In this document: positions 22,778 to 35,400 of the stretch, piece by piece
Layout of the letters: each line of letters opens with the position of its first letter
Position numbering within the stretch: the first letter of the stretch is position 1
Assembly: GCA_033297075.1 (NCBI GenBank)
Contig: MU858063.1
Coordinates: forward strand, 124,001-188,000
Length of the DNA stretch: 64,000 nt
Reading direction: 5' to 3'
DNA from: Rhypophila decipiens
Lineage: Eukaryota > Ascomycota > Sordariomycetes > Sordariales > Naviculisporaceae
Translations under genes and position numbers: made by a program
The notes under the pieces: model-generated
The model's input: only the letters and a program-made list of their open reading frames with translations
Told to the model about the DNA's origin: nothing
Database searches by the model: none

Positions 22778-24463
22778 ATGATAAATTCTACTTATACCAG
22801 CCGAGGAGGAACAGGGTCATCACATCTTACTCTACACAACCAGCAACAGCAAGAAACCGAACAAATTCTGCCCACAATGCATTACGATCACAACTTACCC
22901 CGGTGCTGCCGGACATCACAGAGCCCAGAGACATTCACCAGGTTCCAGAGGCTCCCGGCCGAGATCCGCAACATGATCTGGGAGTACTCTCTCCCAGAAT
23001 CCCGCGTCTACGAGGTGCTCGACGCCCCCAACGCCAACCAGAAAACACCGGCTCAAAGGGGTCTCATGTTCGCCAACGTGCACGCCGAGCCTCCGCCGGC
23101 GCTGGCCGCAGTCTGCCGCGAGAGCCGGTACTTTGTGCTGCACCACTACAAGCCGCTGACACTCGGAGCGACGACCAAGTACGTCGACCTCTCGCGGGAC
23201 ATTCTGCTGCTCGAGCCCTACCTGCTCGTCAAGCGGCTGCACAGGACGCTGCACTTTATGAGCCAGATCCCGCTGCTGCGCGACAACATGAACCGGCTTG
23301 CGCTGGGCACCTCGTACGGCATCTACACGGGCATCTGCCATCCTGTGCTGAGCTGGCGGGTGTCCAAAGGCAACATGACCAAGCTGCTGTCTAGCCTGGC
23401 CAAGTTTCCCAAGCTCAAGATGCTCATCTTTGTTGTCCATCAGGAGTTTCAGTTTGAGTTTGACTTTCGGTATCCCGGGGGGGCTGGCATGATGATGCCC
23501 AAGGACGGAGCCATGTCGTATGGAGGAGTTACTTCGACGCTCGGAGGCTTGGGGGCATTACCTTCTGCTCCTAGAAATCCAGCACCAACAACATCCAGAC
23601 CACCAGCACCGCCTCCCCTTCCTTCATCAGCAACAACAACACTCATCATGCCCTCGGCAGCCCGCAACAACAACAGCTACCCATCCGGCTACGCAACTCC
23701 CAGTCCAAGCCTTTCACCATCTTCGTCCTCGACCTCGTCCCCATTACCGCCCCCATCACACTCATACCAATCTCCATCCCCTCCACCACAATCCCAAACA
23801 ACAAGCAACCTAATCCCCCGACCACAACAAGTCCACCAAGCATACCGCTTCAAATTCGACATTGAAGCCAACATCAACGAATCCCCCAACGGCCGCCCGC
23901 ACCTGAACGAAATGCTGTATTACCCGCTCAAGATCGACGAAGACAACGACGACGACGTCTGGGACTTGAATGACTATTTCCATTACAGTAACGACCCGGA
24001 AGACCCCGCTGCTGGGCTAGGCAGTGGACTTGGAGGACCGAATGGGGAGTGGTGTGATCCGTGGCCTACGAACGATGATTGGAGACGGTTCCGGAAACGC
24101 TTCCAACGGGCTATTAATTTGGCCTTGGACACGCCGAATACTGGTGGTGGTGGTGCTGGTGCTGAGAAGGTGGGGGGGCAGAGGGTTGAGGAGGAGGAGG
24201 TTGAGGGGAAGCAGCATGAGGGACAGTCAAGGGGCATGGGCGGGCAAGGGGGAGGATGGAATTGTCCTGTTAGAGAGCTACATTCGCGCCCCCATGGGCC
24301 GGGCGGTGCGTGGGCCAACAAGATGCAGAAAGATCGATCAGGATCAGGACCGACAGCAGCAGCAGGAGAAAGAGAAGCCAAGATTGGGAATAAAAAGTTT
24401 AGTATTCCTGTTTTGAAGGGGGCGAGTTTGTTGTGGCGGTATACACGGGGAGGATATGTTTAA
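22778..24463 (+). CDS. 2EXR-domain protein
   Basis: Single exon, 561 residues. Residues about 50-180 carry the 2EXR pattern: FTRFQRLPAEIRNMIWEYSLP, then PALAAVCRESRYFVLHHY, then DLSRDILLLEPYLLVKRL. This F-box-like domain is abundant in filamentous ascomycetes and its role is mostly unknown; binding of partner proteins is assumed. After it, a second folded piece covers LSSLAKFPKLKMLIFVVHQEFQFEF. Residues about 250-350 are Pro/Ser/Thr-rich linker, followed by a conserved-looking acidic part (DEDNDDDVWDLNDYF) and a helix DDWRRFRKRFQRAINLAL. The C-terminus is Gly/Gln-rich and ends in SLLWRYTRGGYV. The start at 22778 is the first ATG; an in-frame ATG at 22877 would skip a Gln-rich N-terminus and could be the real one. 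Confidence 0.87.
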   Translation: MINSTYTSRGGTGSSHLTLHNQQQQETEQILPTMHYDHNLPRCCRTSQSPETFTRFQRLPAEIRNMIWEYSLPESRVYEVLDAPNANQKTPAQRGLMFANVHAEPPPALAAVCRESRYFVLHHYKPLTLGATTKYVDLSRDILLLEPYLLVKRLHRTLHFMSQIPLLRDNMNRLALGTSYGIYTGICHPVLSWRVSKGNMTKLLSSLAKFPKLKMLIFVVHQEFQFEFDFRYPGGAGMMMPKDGAMSYGGVTSTLGGLGALPSAPRNPAPTTSRPPAPPPLPSSATTTLIMPSAARNNNSYPSGYATPSPSLSPSSSSTSSPLPPPSHSYQSPSPPPQSQTTSNLIPRPQQVHQAYRFKFDIEANINESPNGRPHLNEMLYYPLKIDEDNDDDVWDLNDYFHYSNDPEDPAAGLGSGLGGPNGEWCDPWPTNDDWRRFRKRFQRAINLALDTPNTGGGGAGAEKVGGQRVEEEEVEGKQHEGQSRGMGGQGGGWNCPVRELHSRPHGPGGAWANKMQKDRSGSGPTAAAGEREAKIGNKKFSIPVLKGASLLWRYTRGGYV

Positions 24464-27400
24464 AAGGGCGAGGACTTTTTTCATTTTCATTTTTTTTCAT
24501 GAGATGTTATGTTTATCAAGGTCATATCATTAGCGTTCATGTTTCTGGTCTCTCTTTACATGAGATTTAATACCTTTTTCTTTTGGTTTAGCAAGGTTTT
24601 TAGTATTTGGTTACACTGGTTGTATTTCTTTTTTCTATTTCTTCTGTTTTTGTTATACCCAGTTGTTTCATGTTGGAAAAGGGGATACCTAGACTTCAAT
24701 ACCCAAGATCTTAATCACCGTCTACCTGCTGCCCTCATTGTCTATTCGGCTGTTCTCCTGTACACGGCAGCTACTCAGATCCAGTGAAAAGCAAGTTCAT
24801 AAACAATCCATCGAGACACTTGCTAAGTACACAGATCTATCATCTGAGATTGTTGAAAATGAAGCCCACCATGGCCGATTTCTTCTCACTTGTAGTGTAA
24901 ACATCAAGCCACGATCAGATCACAAACCAGATCTTCTCCTACTATCTCGGATCCACACACCAAAGCCATGAGAATGTTGAGTGGTAGTGTCATTACAAAT
25001 CTCACTTCTTTCACTGCCGCTTTCTTCTACCGATCAGAGTGAACCTTGCCATTCATTCTTCCAACACAGTGAGTCTACGACATATATCAATGGATATATA
25101 AGGTATCCAGTCCAGAGGTAGGTGATTGCTGGTACTATCCGTATCGCCGACCTCGTCTAAATGGTAGTTGACTAGCCTTGTAACCTTGGCTAGTACAAGA
25201 CCCAAGCAACAAACCCGTGTTCCTTGTGAATGGTAAATGCCAAGAGGCCACGAAGCGCTTGCTCGGTTTCGCTTTCACCCAGCTGGATGGAGGCGAGAGC
25301 CTTTCTGTATATTCGTTGAATAGTTCACATGACGTTGAGGGTTCTTTTTCTACTTTATGGTTCTTACTTGTAAGAAATGAGTTAGTTAATTAATGACAAG
25401 TGCAAGGTCCTTTGAGTCCAACAAGACCTTGAGGACTCAAGACTCAAGAGAGAATTATCCGCCCATTGTCTTGTGTGCTTGGGCCATTGAAAGAGACAGT
25501 GACATTTCTCCTCACTGCCAGTGACACTCTGAGTTGCTTTAACTCGGCGATATCATGACCTTGGGTTCGCTCATATAACTTTCTGTTAAGGCTATTCAAC
25601 ATGCCCCAAACCTAACTTTACGGAGGTGATGCTACTCTTGTCCGCCCACCGGCAACACTCTGGGAGAGGGCATCGATGTTACTCCAGTAGAATAATAAAG
25701 CTCAGTCGTCGTCACCTCACCGTTCAGTCTGCTTAAAAGGTCCATACCACCAAGTGAGCGTCAGCAATTATTAATCCAACGTATTCCTCAAGGGCATATG
25801 ATTATGATATATCATCACTTGCATGTTGCACAATGGATAGTTACCTATACGTACGAAAAGGACTCAAGCCCGACTGAGGTGACATCCCTCCGTTCGGAGA
25901 CCTAAGCAGCCGGTATTCTGATCCAGAGTTTTTCCTGGCTTATAAACAATCTCATCATGTTCATGACGCGTCCCCCCTCCCCGACCGCGGGATACATGAT
26001 ATTATAGTAGCTTCTTCTGCCGTGCCGCCTACAGTCCCTGCCCGATACCGTGTCCCGCCCCGCCCCGACCTCGTCGTCGTCGTCCTTGTCACCGTGTCAC
26101 CGCAAAGTTCCAGTCCCCATTGTGATCCTTCCCCGCGTTGCTGATTTGTCCCGTGCAGTTATACCAACCAACCAACCAATCTCTCCGTTCGGGTACATTT
26201 CGTGATGAATGTTGGCGCGAAGATGAGAACCCGGGACGGGCTAAAATGCGGAGGTGACATTGAACCGGGTTTTCACTGACTGCGTGGCTGTTCGTGCGAG
26301 GCGTGTAGGTAAGTACCTACGTACTGAATGCGTATATGGGCGAATCAAATGGTAACGTAGGCTTCCATACATGGAGTAATTCACACACTATACCAACCTG
26401 GAAGCATTCCGTACACATTAGTACATGTATTCATATCTTCATCAGTTAACAGAGGTAAAGTTTCCAAAACGTGTATTACAGCCAGCCATGGATTCTACCC
26501 GCTGCAAACTATACCGTATGTACCAAACTTAAACAACAACCTGACATCCATGGAATCAGTGGAGGGCATGGACCTTTCAGGGCTAGGTAACTGGGACACT
26601 TCCATACAGATACGATACTCACCAACCTAGGTAAGGTCAGGTTCATGCCGGAATTATGCTCCCCTGCCCGAACTCCGGCCGGCCAGCCGGTCGGTCGGTC
26701 GATCTCGGTCGGTCACCGGCGAAATACCAATAAAACGCATTGTTTGGTAAACGTATGTACATGCCCCAGGCTGGGGTCACAAACTTTCAGAGGCACTTCC
26801 ATACCCCCGCGCAAAGCAAACATGGACACTGGATACGATCACTGCGTGTCACGGTTACGGTTACGGTTCACGGTCACGATGCGTAATGTACATGTATGTT
26901 GGGCATTTTGAGGGGCACCTACCTACCTACCAAACTGCTGTAGTTGTATCCCGAACCGTTCAGTTGGGGGCCCGGGGCCTTTCACACTTCTTACTCACAG
27001 TTGACAAACCCGATCACCGTGCCGAACGCTGGGGATGGTCAACCACAAATATTTTACCGCACAATGATGAATGATCAAGCCCTGTAAGGTAGATAGGTAG
27101 GTACCTAGGTAAGCTGGGTAAATCCGTATCCGCGCAGTACCTAACACTCTCCCTACCTGCCCGAGTTATTAAATACCTTTGTGGGGGTAATGACCCAACC
27201 TCACCTCGAACCAGACTCTAGCCGGTACGATATGACATATCTTGGAACCAGCCAAACCTCAACTCTGGTTCAGGTATAAAAGGTTATTTGTAGAACAAAC
27301 ACACCTTCCCCTCCCTCCCCGACCACCTCTTAGACCGGGAGAATGGGGGGGTGGGGGGGGGGGGGGGATCGAGGAAACTCACACTCTGTGCTCCTTTCCA

Positions 27401-28314
27401 CTTCGGGATCAATCTAGACAAAATACTAAGGTCGGGTTGTCAACTCAAACTCATCGAGTTCTGGTTCGGGTCAATTCGTGTAAACCACCCCAACCCCAAC
27501 CACAACCATCATCTCTCTAGTTCCTTCCAGATTAGGAAGGGGACACCGCAACACACTCCCACAGTTTACAAATGTGGTCATGAAGCATAACGACAGGATC
27601 GAGTTACTAATGAGTCACCCATGATAACCCTTCCGAAAAAGTATTGAAGCGTCACCATTCAATTGACCCTTAATGTGAGCAGTTGATGATTCAGGTAGGT
27701 ACATATAACCCATATTGAGCTCTCAGACTGCCATGTCAGTGTACCTAGGTAGGTTTGTGACAGTTGGTTGCAATTCGCCAAGATAGGACTCTTCGTTACC
27801 GTTAGGTTCCTTGACTCAAAGGGCCACCGTTGACGTCTCACGGGACCAGTCCTCGAGTTATTAACATAATTAAAACCGGATGGTTAATACAGAAATAACG
27901 CGTCCGTGTGTGTGTGTTGTGTGTGCTTCTATGCTCCATGCTTCTTCCTAATGGACAGTCAGATCGAGGCAATTCCCTACCAATGTGTAAAGAGGACATG
28001 ACTTTGAATCATGCCGTCTGGACATGGCCTATTCCACACATTGCCTCTGGAGCAGTGACTGGTTGGCTGCAGTGTCATAGACCATGGCGCCGATGGCAGA
28101 AATGGACAAACACCATGGGCCGAAAGAAGTGTTCCATTCTATCAAGAATGCATCAAAATTTGCTTGCTAGGTAAGGGAAAACAACTCCAACACGTAGGAC
28201 ACAAACTCCCATTCACCAAAAACCGCCAGCCGTTGTGGACGTATTGTCACCGATGAGTAACCCATTCTCCCAAAAACAGAAATCATACCCGTGTTGCTAA
28301 CCGCACCTTCATAT
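24464..28314. other. Gene-poor region with palindromic TACCTAGGTA motifs and a G tract
   Basis: About 3.8 kb with no supportable gene. It contains many TAGGTA/TACCTA words, including the perfect palindrome TACCTAGGTA at 27103-27112 and 27742-27751. A run of G lies at about 27345-27368. The end borders the 3' side of the pyruvate carboxylase gene. Confidence 0.5.
27345..27368. repeat. Poly-G tract
   Basis: About 22 G in 24 bases, interrupted once by T and followed by GATCG. Confidence 0.85.
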
Positions 28315-31300
28315 TCAAGGCTTGGTGATGCGGCACACAAGATCGGAGCCGTCGACCGAATCGCCTTCCCGGACCTGCAGAGACGAAACCTTTCCGTTGT
28401 GGGGCGCAGAGATGACCATTTCCTATCCAGAAACATTAGCACAAGTTGCAAAGCAGTAAGAACACAGAAACTTACCATCTTCATGGCGGAAAGGACGGCG
28501 AGAGGATCTCCCTTCTTCACCTCGCTTCCATCGCGCACTCGGAGTTCCACAAGAACACCAGCCATGGGGGCTCCGACCTGGCTTGAATCCGTAGGATCGG
28601 CCTTGGGTCTGCTGATATTCTCCACAGAGGCCTGCTTGTCGTCCACTGTGACTTGGCGGACTTCGCCGTTCATCTCGTAGAACACTTCCCTTTGGCCAGT
28701 GTTCTCCGAAAGGGGCCCGACTGCAAGAAGCTTCAGAATAAGGACCTTGCCCTTCTCGAGCTCGACGTGGAATTCCTCGCCAATCTCGGGCTTGGAAAGG
28801 AAGTACTTGGTAGGGAGAACCGAAAGGTCTCCATACTTGGCGATAAACTTCTTGTAATCCTCAAACACCTTGGGGTACATTACATAACCAGCAATGTCGC
28901 ACTCGGTGGGGTTGGCACCAAACTTGCGGCTGAGCTCCTTACGGATTTTGGCAAAGTCGATGGGCTCGAGGGACAGGCCGGGACGCTTGTCAAGCTTGCG
29001 GCGGTCACGGAGAGCCTTGGACCGGAGAGGCTCGGGGAATCCGCCGTAGGGCTGACCCATGAGGCCTTCGAGGAATTCCAACACAGAGCCGGGGAAATCA
29101 AGCTCGCTGGCGCGCTCCAGGACATCCGCGGGGGTGAGCTTATTGGACACCATGAACTGAGCTAGATCGCCAACAACCTTGGAAGTAGGTGTGACCTTGA
29201 CGATATCGCCGAGAAGAGCATTGGCTTGCTCGTACGCCTTCTTGGTCTCCAGCCACTGCGAGCCAAGACCGAGCTGCGAGGCCTGGAACATCATGTTTGT
29301 GAGTTGGCCGCCGGGGATTTCGTGCTCGTACACCTCGGGGTCGGGACCCGTCAAGTGAGCCTCGAAAGGCGAGTAGAGGAGACGCAACTGAGACCAGTAG
29401 GTATCAAGCGCGCGGACGTGTGCCGGGTTGAGACCGGTGTCCTTGTCAGTTCCGTCCAGAGATGCCAGGATGGCGTTGATGCTGGGCTGCGAGGTCATGC
29501 CAGACAAACTGTCGGTGGCGGCGTCAACAGCGTCGGCGCCGGCCATGGCACAAGCGACCATGGAGGCAACACCGGTACCGGCCGAGTCGTGGGTGTGGAC
29601 GTGAATCGGGAGGTCAGGGTACTTCTCACGGATCGAGCCGATGAGGATGGTAGCCGCGCGGGGCTTGAGGACACCAGCCATGTCCTTGATACCCAAAACA
29701 TCAATGTCGAGCGCAACAAGCTTGTCGACAAGGTCCAGGTAGTAGGGAAGGTTGTACTTCTTCTTGGGGTTCAGCATGTCACCGCTGTAGCAGACAGTGC
29801 CCTCGCAGATACCGCCTGCCTTCTGAACCGCCTTGATACCAACCTCGAGCTGGTTAATATCGTTCAGGGCATCGAACACACGGAAAACGTCGACCCCGTT
29901 CTTCTTGGCGTGCAGGACAAAGTGGTCAATAGCGTTGTCGGGCAACGAAGAGTAGGCCACACCATTGGCGCCACGGAGGAGCATCTGGAAGGGGATGTTG
30001 GGAATGGCCTTGCGAAGCTTGCGAAGACGGTCCCAAGGGTCCTCGTACAGGAAACGGTAGGCCACATCGAAGGTAGCACCACCCCAGCATTCCAGACTGT
30101 AGAGGTTGGCGAGCGCGTGGCTTGTCTGCTTGGCGATATTGACCAAGTCGACGGTGCGGACACGCGTCGCAAGGAGCGACTGGTGGGCATCGCGCATCGT
30201 GGTGTCCATCAAAAGACAGCCGGGATACTGGCGAACCGCCTTGGCGAAGGCCTTGGGGCCGCCCTCGAGGAAGACCTGGCGGAAACCCTTCTCGCATGGC
30301 TGCGACACATCAATCTTGTTGCCCTCGCCATCGAACAAGTCAGGGATAATGATGTCGCCCTTGAACTTGGGCTCTCCAATCTGTCCCTTGATGCTGCTAC
30401 CGTTGACAGCCATGTCACCGAGATACAACAGCAACTTCTGGGCACGGTTCTGACTGCCCACAAGGTCGAAGAGCTCGGGAGTGTCGTCAATGAAGGTCGT
30501 CCAGCACGTACCCTCAATGAAGGTGGGATGGGTAAGGAGAGAGGCCAGGAAGGGAATGTTGGTGCGCACGCCACGAATGCGGAACTCGACCAAGGCTCTG
30601 AGCGCCTTTCTTCGTGCGATTTCGTAGGTTGAGCCATGGCACGAGACCTTGACAAGCATGGAATCGTAATAGGGCGTGATGACTGCACCCGCAAAGCCGT
30701 TGCCTCCATCCAATCTGACACCATTGCCACCAGCCGACCGGTAGACTTCAATCTTGCCCGTGTCTGGTTGGAAATTCTTGGCCGGATCCTCAGTAGTGAT
30801 ACGGCACTGAATAGCAAACCCGCGCGTGGAAATGCGGTCCTGGGTGAGACCGAGCTGCTCCAGAGTGGCGCCAGCCGCAATCTGGATCTGGGCGGCGACG
30901 ATGTCGATGCCCGTGATCTCCTCGGTGATTGTGTGCTCGACCTGAATACGAGGATTTATCTCGATAAAGTAGTAGCGGTTCTGCTGGTCGACAAGGAACT
31001 CTGCGGTACCCGCGTTGCGGTAGTTGACCGACTTGGCCAACCTAACGGCATCCTTCAAAATAGCATCGCGTGTCTCGGCGGGGAGATCCTTGGCCGGGGC
31101 AATCTCGACCACCTTTTGGTGTCTGCGCTGCACAGAGCAGTCACGCTCGTACAGGTGCACGATGTTTCCGTGGTTGTCACCGAGGAGCTGAACCTCGATG
31201 TGCTTGGGCTTGTCGAGGAATCTCTCGACAAAGACTGTTCCGTTGCCGAAGGCACTCTTGGCCTCGGACGTGGCGCGCTCGAAGGATTCCTGCAGCGAAC

Positions 31301-32484
31301 TTTCCTCACGGACGACACGCATACCGCGTCCGCCACCACCGTAGGCAGCCTTGATGATGATGGGGAAGCCATATTCATCCGTGAATTTCTTAACTTCCTC
31401 GAACCTCTCAACAGCGCCCTCGGTACCAGGCACAACGGGCACCTTGGCCTTGATGGCCAGCCTTCTGGCAGAGACCTTGTCGCCAAGGGAATCGATGACT
31501 TCGGGCGAGGGTCCAATGAACTAAATCGGGCGAGTGGGGCATTAGCTTCGATTCGGAAACGCATGTGGTACGTTTGCATGTGAGGCTGCACGGCCAGACT
31601 TACAATGAGACCCGCCTTCTCAACCTTGCGAGCGAAATCGGCGTTCTCAGACAAGAAACCGTATCCTGCAAACTGTCAGTGGTCTGAGCTAGGAAAACCA
31701 ACCCAAAAGACAATGCAAACCTACCGGGATGAATCATTTGAGCGCCATGCTCGACCGCAATCTTGACGATTTCATCGCTGGCCAGGTAGGCTCCGACTGG
31801 TGTATACTGGCCACGCTTGCCAATGACGTAGGCTTCGTCGGCCTCTGCAGTGACCTGTCAGCCAAGCTCACAAGCCATCCGATGTTGGGTAAAATCGCGC
31901 ATACTTTGCCTGTGCATGGAAAGACGATCCTCATAACTGAAGATGGCAATGGTGTGGAGGGACAACTCATGAGCCTGTCAAGTCACCTGTCAGTTGTCCG
32001 AGTCCAATATGAATGAAGCCTCCAATGCGATTCTATCGCAAAGGGCCGACAGGATGGATTCACTTACAGTTCTGAAGATCTGTACAGAAAAAAAAGGAAA
32101 CCTGGTGTTAGTCGCAAAGACACCAAGTCGGACCATCGGTTGGTAACAAACATACACGAATAGCTGCATACAATGATTAGCCCCGCATCTGTGACAGATA
32201 GCATTGTAAAGACAGGACAAGGCGGATGATGTCTAGGACTTACGGATTTCTCCTCTGTTGGCAACTGTAGTAGACCATCATGGTTAGCTGTCATGTCCAA
32301 AGCAAAAAGAAGCCCATATGAAGCATCTTTCAATGGGATTGTACAGGTGCGACTTACCCAAGATCTTGTTCACCTGCATAATTGTCGAGTTGGCGCGGAT
32401 GTGGGCGACAGTGGTGGCCTCCTTCTGGACCTCACCGTCCTCCACGGCCTCCTCAACAAACTTCTCGGGCTGACCAGAAGCCAT
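28315..32484 (-). CDS. pyc: Pyruvate carboxylase
   Basis: Nine exons: 32358-32484, 32244-32264, 32156-32163, 32068-32079, 31905-31974, 31725-31844, 31604-31665, 28476-31520, 28315-28422, giving 1190 residues, the normal fungal length. The enzyme makes oxaloacetate from pyruvate, bicarbonate and ATP to refill the TCA cycle and feed gluconeogenesis. The biotin carboxylase part (about 40-490) has ILVANRGEIPIRIFRT, the glycine-rich ATP loop YGGGGRGMR and EINPRIQVEHTITEEITGID. The carboxyltransferase part (about 560-830) has LLMDTTMRDAHQSLLATRVRT split over its start and the metal-site motif HVHTHDSAG. The C-terminal biotinyl domain has AMKMEM with the biotin lysine at 1154; an intron splits this motif right after AMKM. 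There is no clear mitochondrial presequence (MASGQPEKFVEEAVED), in line with the cytosolic fungal enzyme. The micro-exons of 21, 8 and 12 nt together encode part of ILVANRGEIPIRIFRT. Confidence 0.98.
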
Positions 32485-35400
32485 TGTGTCGGATCAATTG
32501 GCGACCGAGGACTCGAGATGCAATTGAATCCAATATGATTGCTGGGCAGGAAAACGAGAAGTAAAAGGGAGAAAAAAAAGAAGTCGGGGAGTCAGGATCG
32601 AAGAAGAGGAGGGGAGCTAGTTGATATGACGCTCGTGTCGGCGGCGGGGTACTATCGACTAGTAGCGTGTTAGGGGTGGGTGTGCGTCTTTGATGGTGGG
32701 GTAGTTTGTTTAAACCTGCCTGGGACTAGGGTCTTTTTCCTGTTTGGAAGAACGAGCTTGGCACGGTTAAAACCTGTGGTGGGTGACAAAGAAGCTTGGC
32801 AGATGGTGGGGGGGAGATGAAATGTTCAACAACAGCGAGACAATACTGATGGACAAGGCGGCAGAATCGAGAAACGAGAAACAGTTGGAACGCAAAAGGA
32901 ATGTGTCGAGATGGTATGAGAGGGTTGAAGGTCGACCCCAGTAAAAAGGAGTCAACAATACTGCAGAGCGCAGGTTGAATGTCTGCAATGGTTTGGTGGT
33001 GATGAGACTGGTTGAGAGTTGGAGTTGGGAGAATGAGATCAAAAGATGGGTGACTCGAGTAAGTGGATTGGTGGGCCACAGGGCTGGATTCAACTGCAGA
33101 AAGACCTGCCTTGATTACAATGTAGATATCAGAATGTTCCTTCCTTCTAAAGTCGTCGACAATTGACTGCCCTTGGACCTCTTGACCGTCCGGGCTCCAG
33201 CTCGAGGAAGGTGTGAGGGCAGGAAGGCGTGTCTGTTCAAGATTTGGTGTTGAGGGGCTTGCTGGGAATGTTGGGGCCCGGGTTTTGATAAAAGAGTCAG
33301 ACCCAAGCAGCTTTATCAAGTGGAAACTACCCTTCCATGTCACGCGGGACCAAACATCTCAAATTTGAAACCTCCATCATGACCTGATAGAGCCTTTTTT
33401 CCCTCTCATCATAGGTAAACACACCTCGCTCGCTTTCCAACGGTAGAACATGTCTCCATGCGTCCGTCACCTATAGGGAAGCAGCTCCTCTGCAGGATGC
33501 ATGCTTGGGAGCAGGTGTGTGGTATAGCTAAGGTTGGTGGATAGGTAGACGCACCTCTTTGTACATACTCAAAATTTTCACGGACATGTCGGAAACTCGG
33601 GAGGTTGCTGCACACATGTCGGTCACCCAGAATAGCTTATTCTCCCTTGCGGGCTCTCCACTGGGCGAGTTGAGGCTATATGAACAATCTGATATCACGA
33701 TGCCCGTTCCCTGTCAATGGGGCCCCATGGCGAGCGGCAGAAGATATCAAGGGCAAGAATCATCGTCTGCGGCAGCTCTTGGCAGACAGGTATCGACATG
33801 TTTCTTTATACTAGTTTACAAGAAACTCATCCGGCGCAGTCACAGTCAGACAGTCGCATCATCCAGAGGGTAGTACAAGACGAATTGGGCAGACTGGGTG
33901 CCAGCATGAGGAAAGCTGCAATCAAACAGTGCACTTCAAATCGCAAGTGTTTTGCAAATCGGAAAGAGGGTGGTGAGGGCATCAGATTCCCATGGTACAA
34001 TAAAACGCACATGCTTGCGAAATCGCAAAATCCCACTTCCCCCAAGCTTTCAATCGCAACCTCCGTATGCGGGGGGCACCCCTGTCAAACAGCTGCTCAG
34101 CTCGGTAGCTCGGAGTTGGTGGGGTTCTTTTTCTTTCACTCCCCCGCTGCTCCTGTTGAGCCGACAACGCACTACTGGGGAGGAGGTACCGAGTACAATA
34201 CCTATTGCAATCGGGATGCCGACTCCTCTGACGCAACTCGTGCAGATTTATCTCCCCAGGGGCTCGTCCTGGAGAGAATTATCTGTTGCCAAATGCAGTG
34301 CCTGGACCAACCAGAGAAAAGTTGATATCAGGAAATAATTTCGCCTGACTAAGGGGACCCCCAATCCCTCTTTCCCACCCCAACGGTCTGAGGTAAAATA
34401 AGGTAGCATGGGAGGAGGGGTTACGATCCAGAGGGCCGATTTACGCAATTACGTCGATTCCTGGGGCAGCCAGCAGAGGAATTGGGTGGGGGACCGCCTC
34501 TGCCTCCGTGTCTCGCCCGAGGCTGGACTCCTTTCCTCGTCCCTAGGCGTATCCGAACGTCAACAGCTAGCAACCAGCAAGGAAGGCATGATCACCCTCT
34601 TGCTGAAATCGACAAACTTGCCAAACGAGAGAAATTTTCACCACCTTCCTTCATTCAACCATGCCTGCACCAACCCGTTGCCGTCAGAACTCGGAAGCCT
34701 CATCGGACCATGGATCACGCAACTCAGCTATTACCATACTTTTTTTCGTGTAGCCGAGGATAACCTGAGTTCCTGCCGCGAGATTTCTTCGACTTCGGGA
34801 AGGAGTCAACAAGTACCGAAGTCATCCGACATCACCTCATCTCAATCTCTCACATTTGACATTTCTACACTAGAATCCAGGTACATGATATCGGCGAGAA
34901 CAAGTCTGGGGAAGGCAGGGGAGCCACGCAAGGGAACAGCCGCGGCTTCTTTCCTTTGTTCTTGGCATCTGATCGGGACCTGAAGTTCTGATCACTGCCG
35001 GAAAGACATCCACTGTTGTGCTTCTAGACTCGCTGTGCCGATGTCTATGCCCGTGTGAATCGCACCAACCTTGAACATGGCCGTCCCCATCACGGCCCCG
35101 GGAACGCTGTTCGGCCCCAGGTTTTTCGAAAATAATGGATTTGCCATGCCTTCCTCCACATCAAACCTCGCTGAGTCCCCGTAACACTAGCCGCTTTGAC
35201 TTCCGAGCCCCTTTTCTGGGGGTCTGCGTCGTCCTCGTGATCCCTTTCTCTTCTTTTGCTGTCCATCAAGGTTACTGGATACGATTAGCTTCTCAGACAA
35301 GACTCCAAGCCGTTGATCTCTGCCAGTCCAGAACCCGGAGCCCTTTCTTGGCATATCAACCCTAAAATCGCCAAGTGTCAAGACGGCTCAACTTTGTTTG

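Noticed and set aside
29226..31583. Long plus-strand open frames (468 and 315 codons) opposite pyc
   Set aside because: They lie antisense to the pyruvate carboxylase exon and arise from its codon bias; they have no family resemblance and no splice context.
32726..33343. 205-codon minus-strand frame upstream of pyc
   Set aside because: It begins with GTG, is Ser/Pro/His-rich from pyrimidine-rich leader DNA, and has no recognisable domain.
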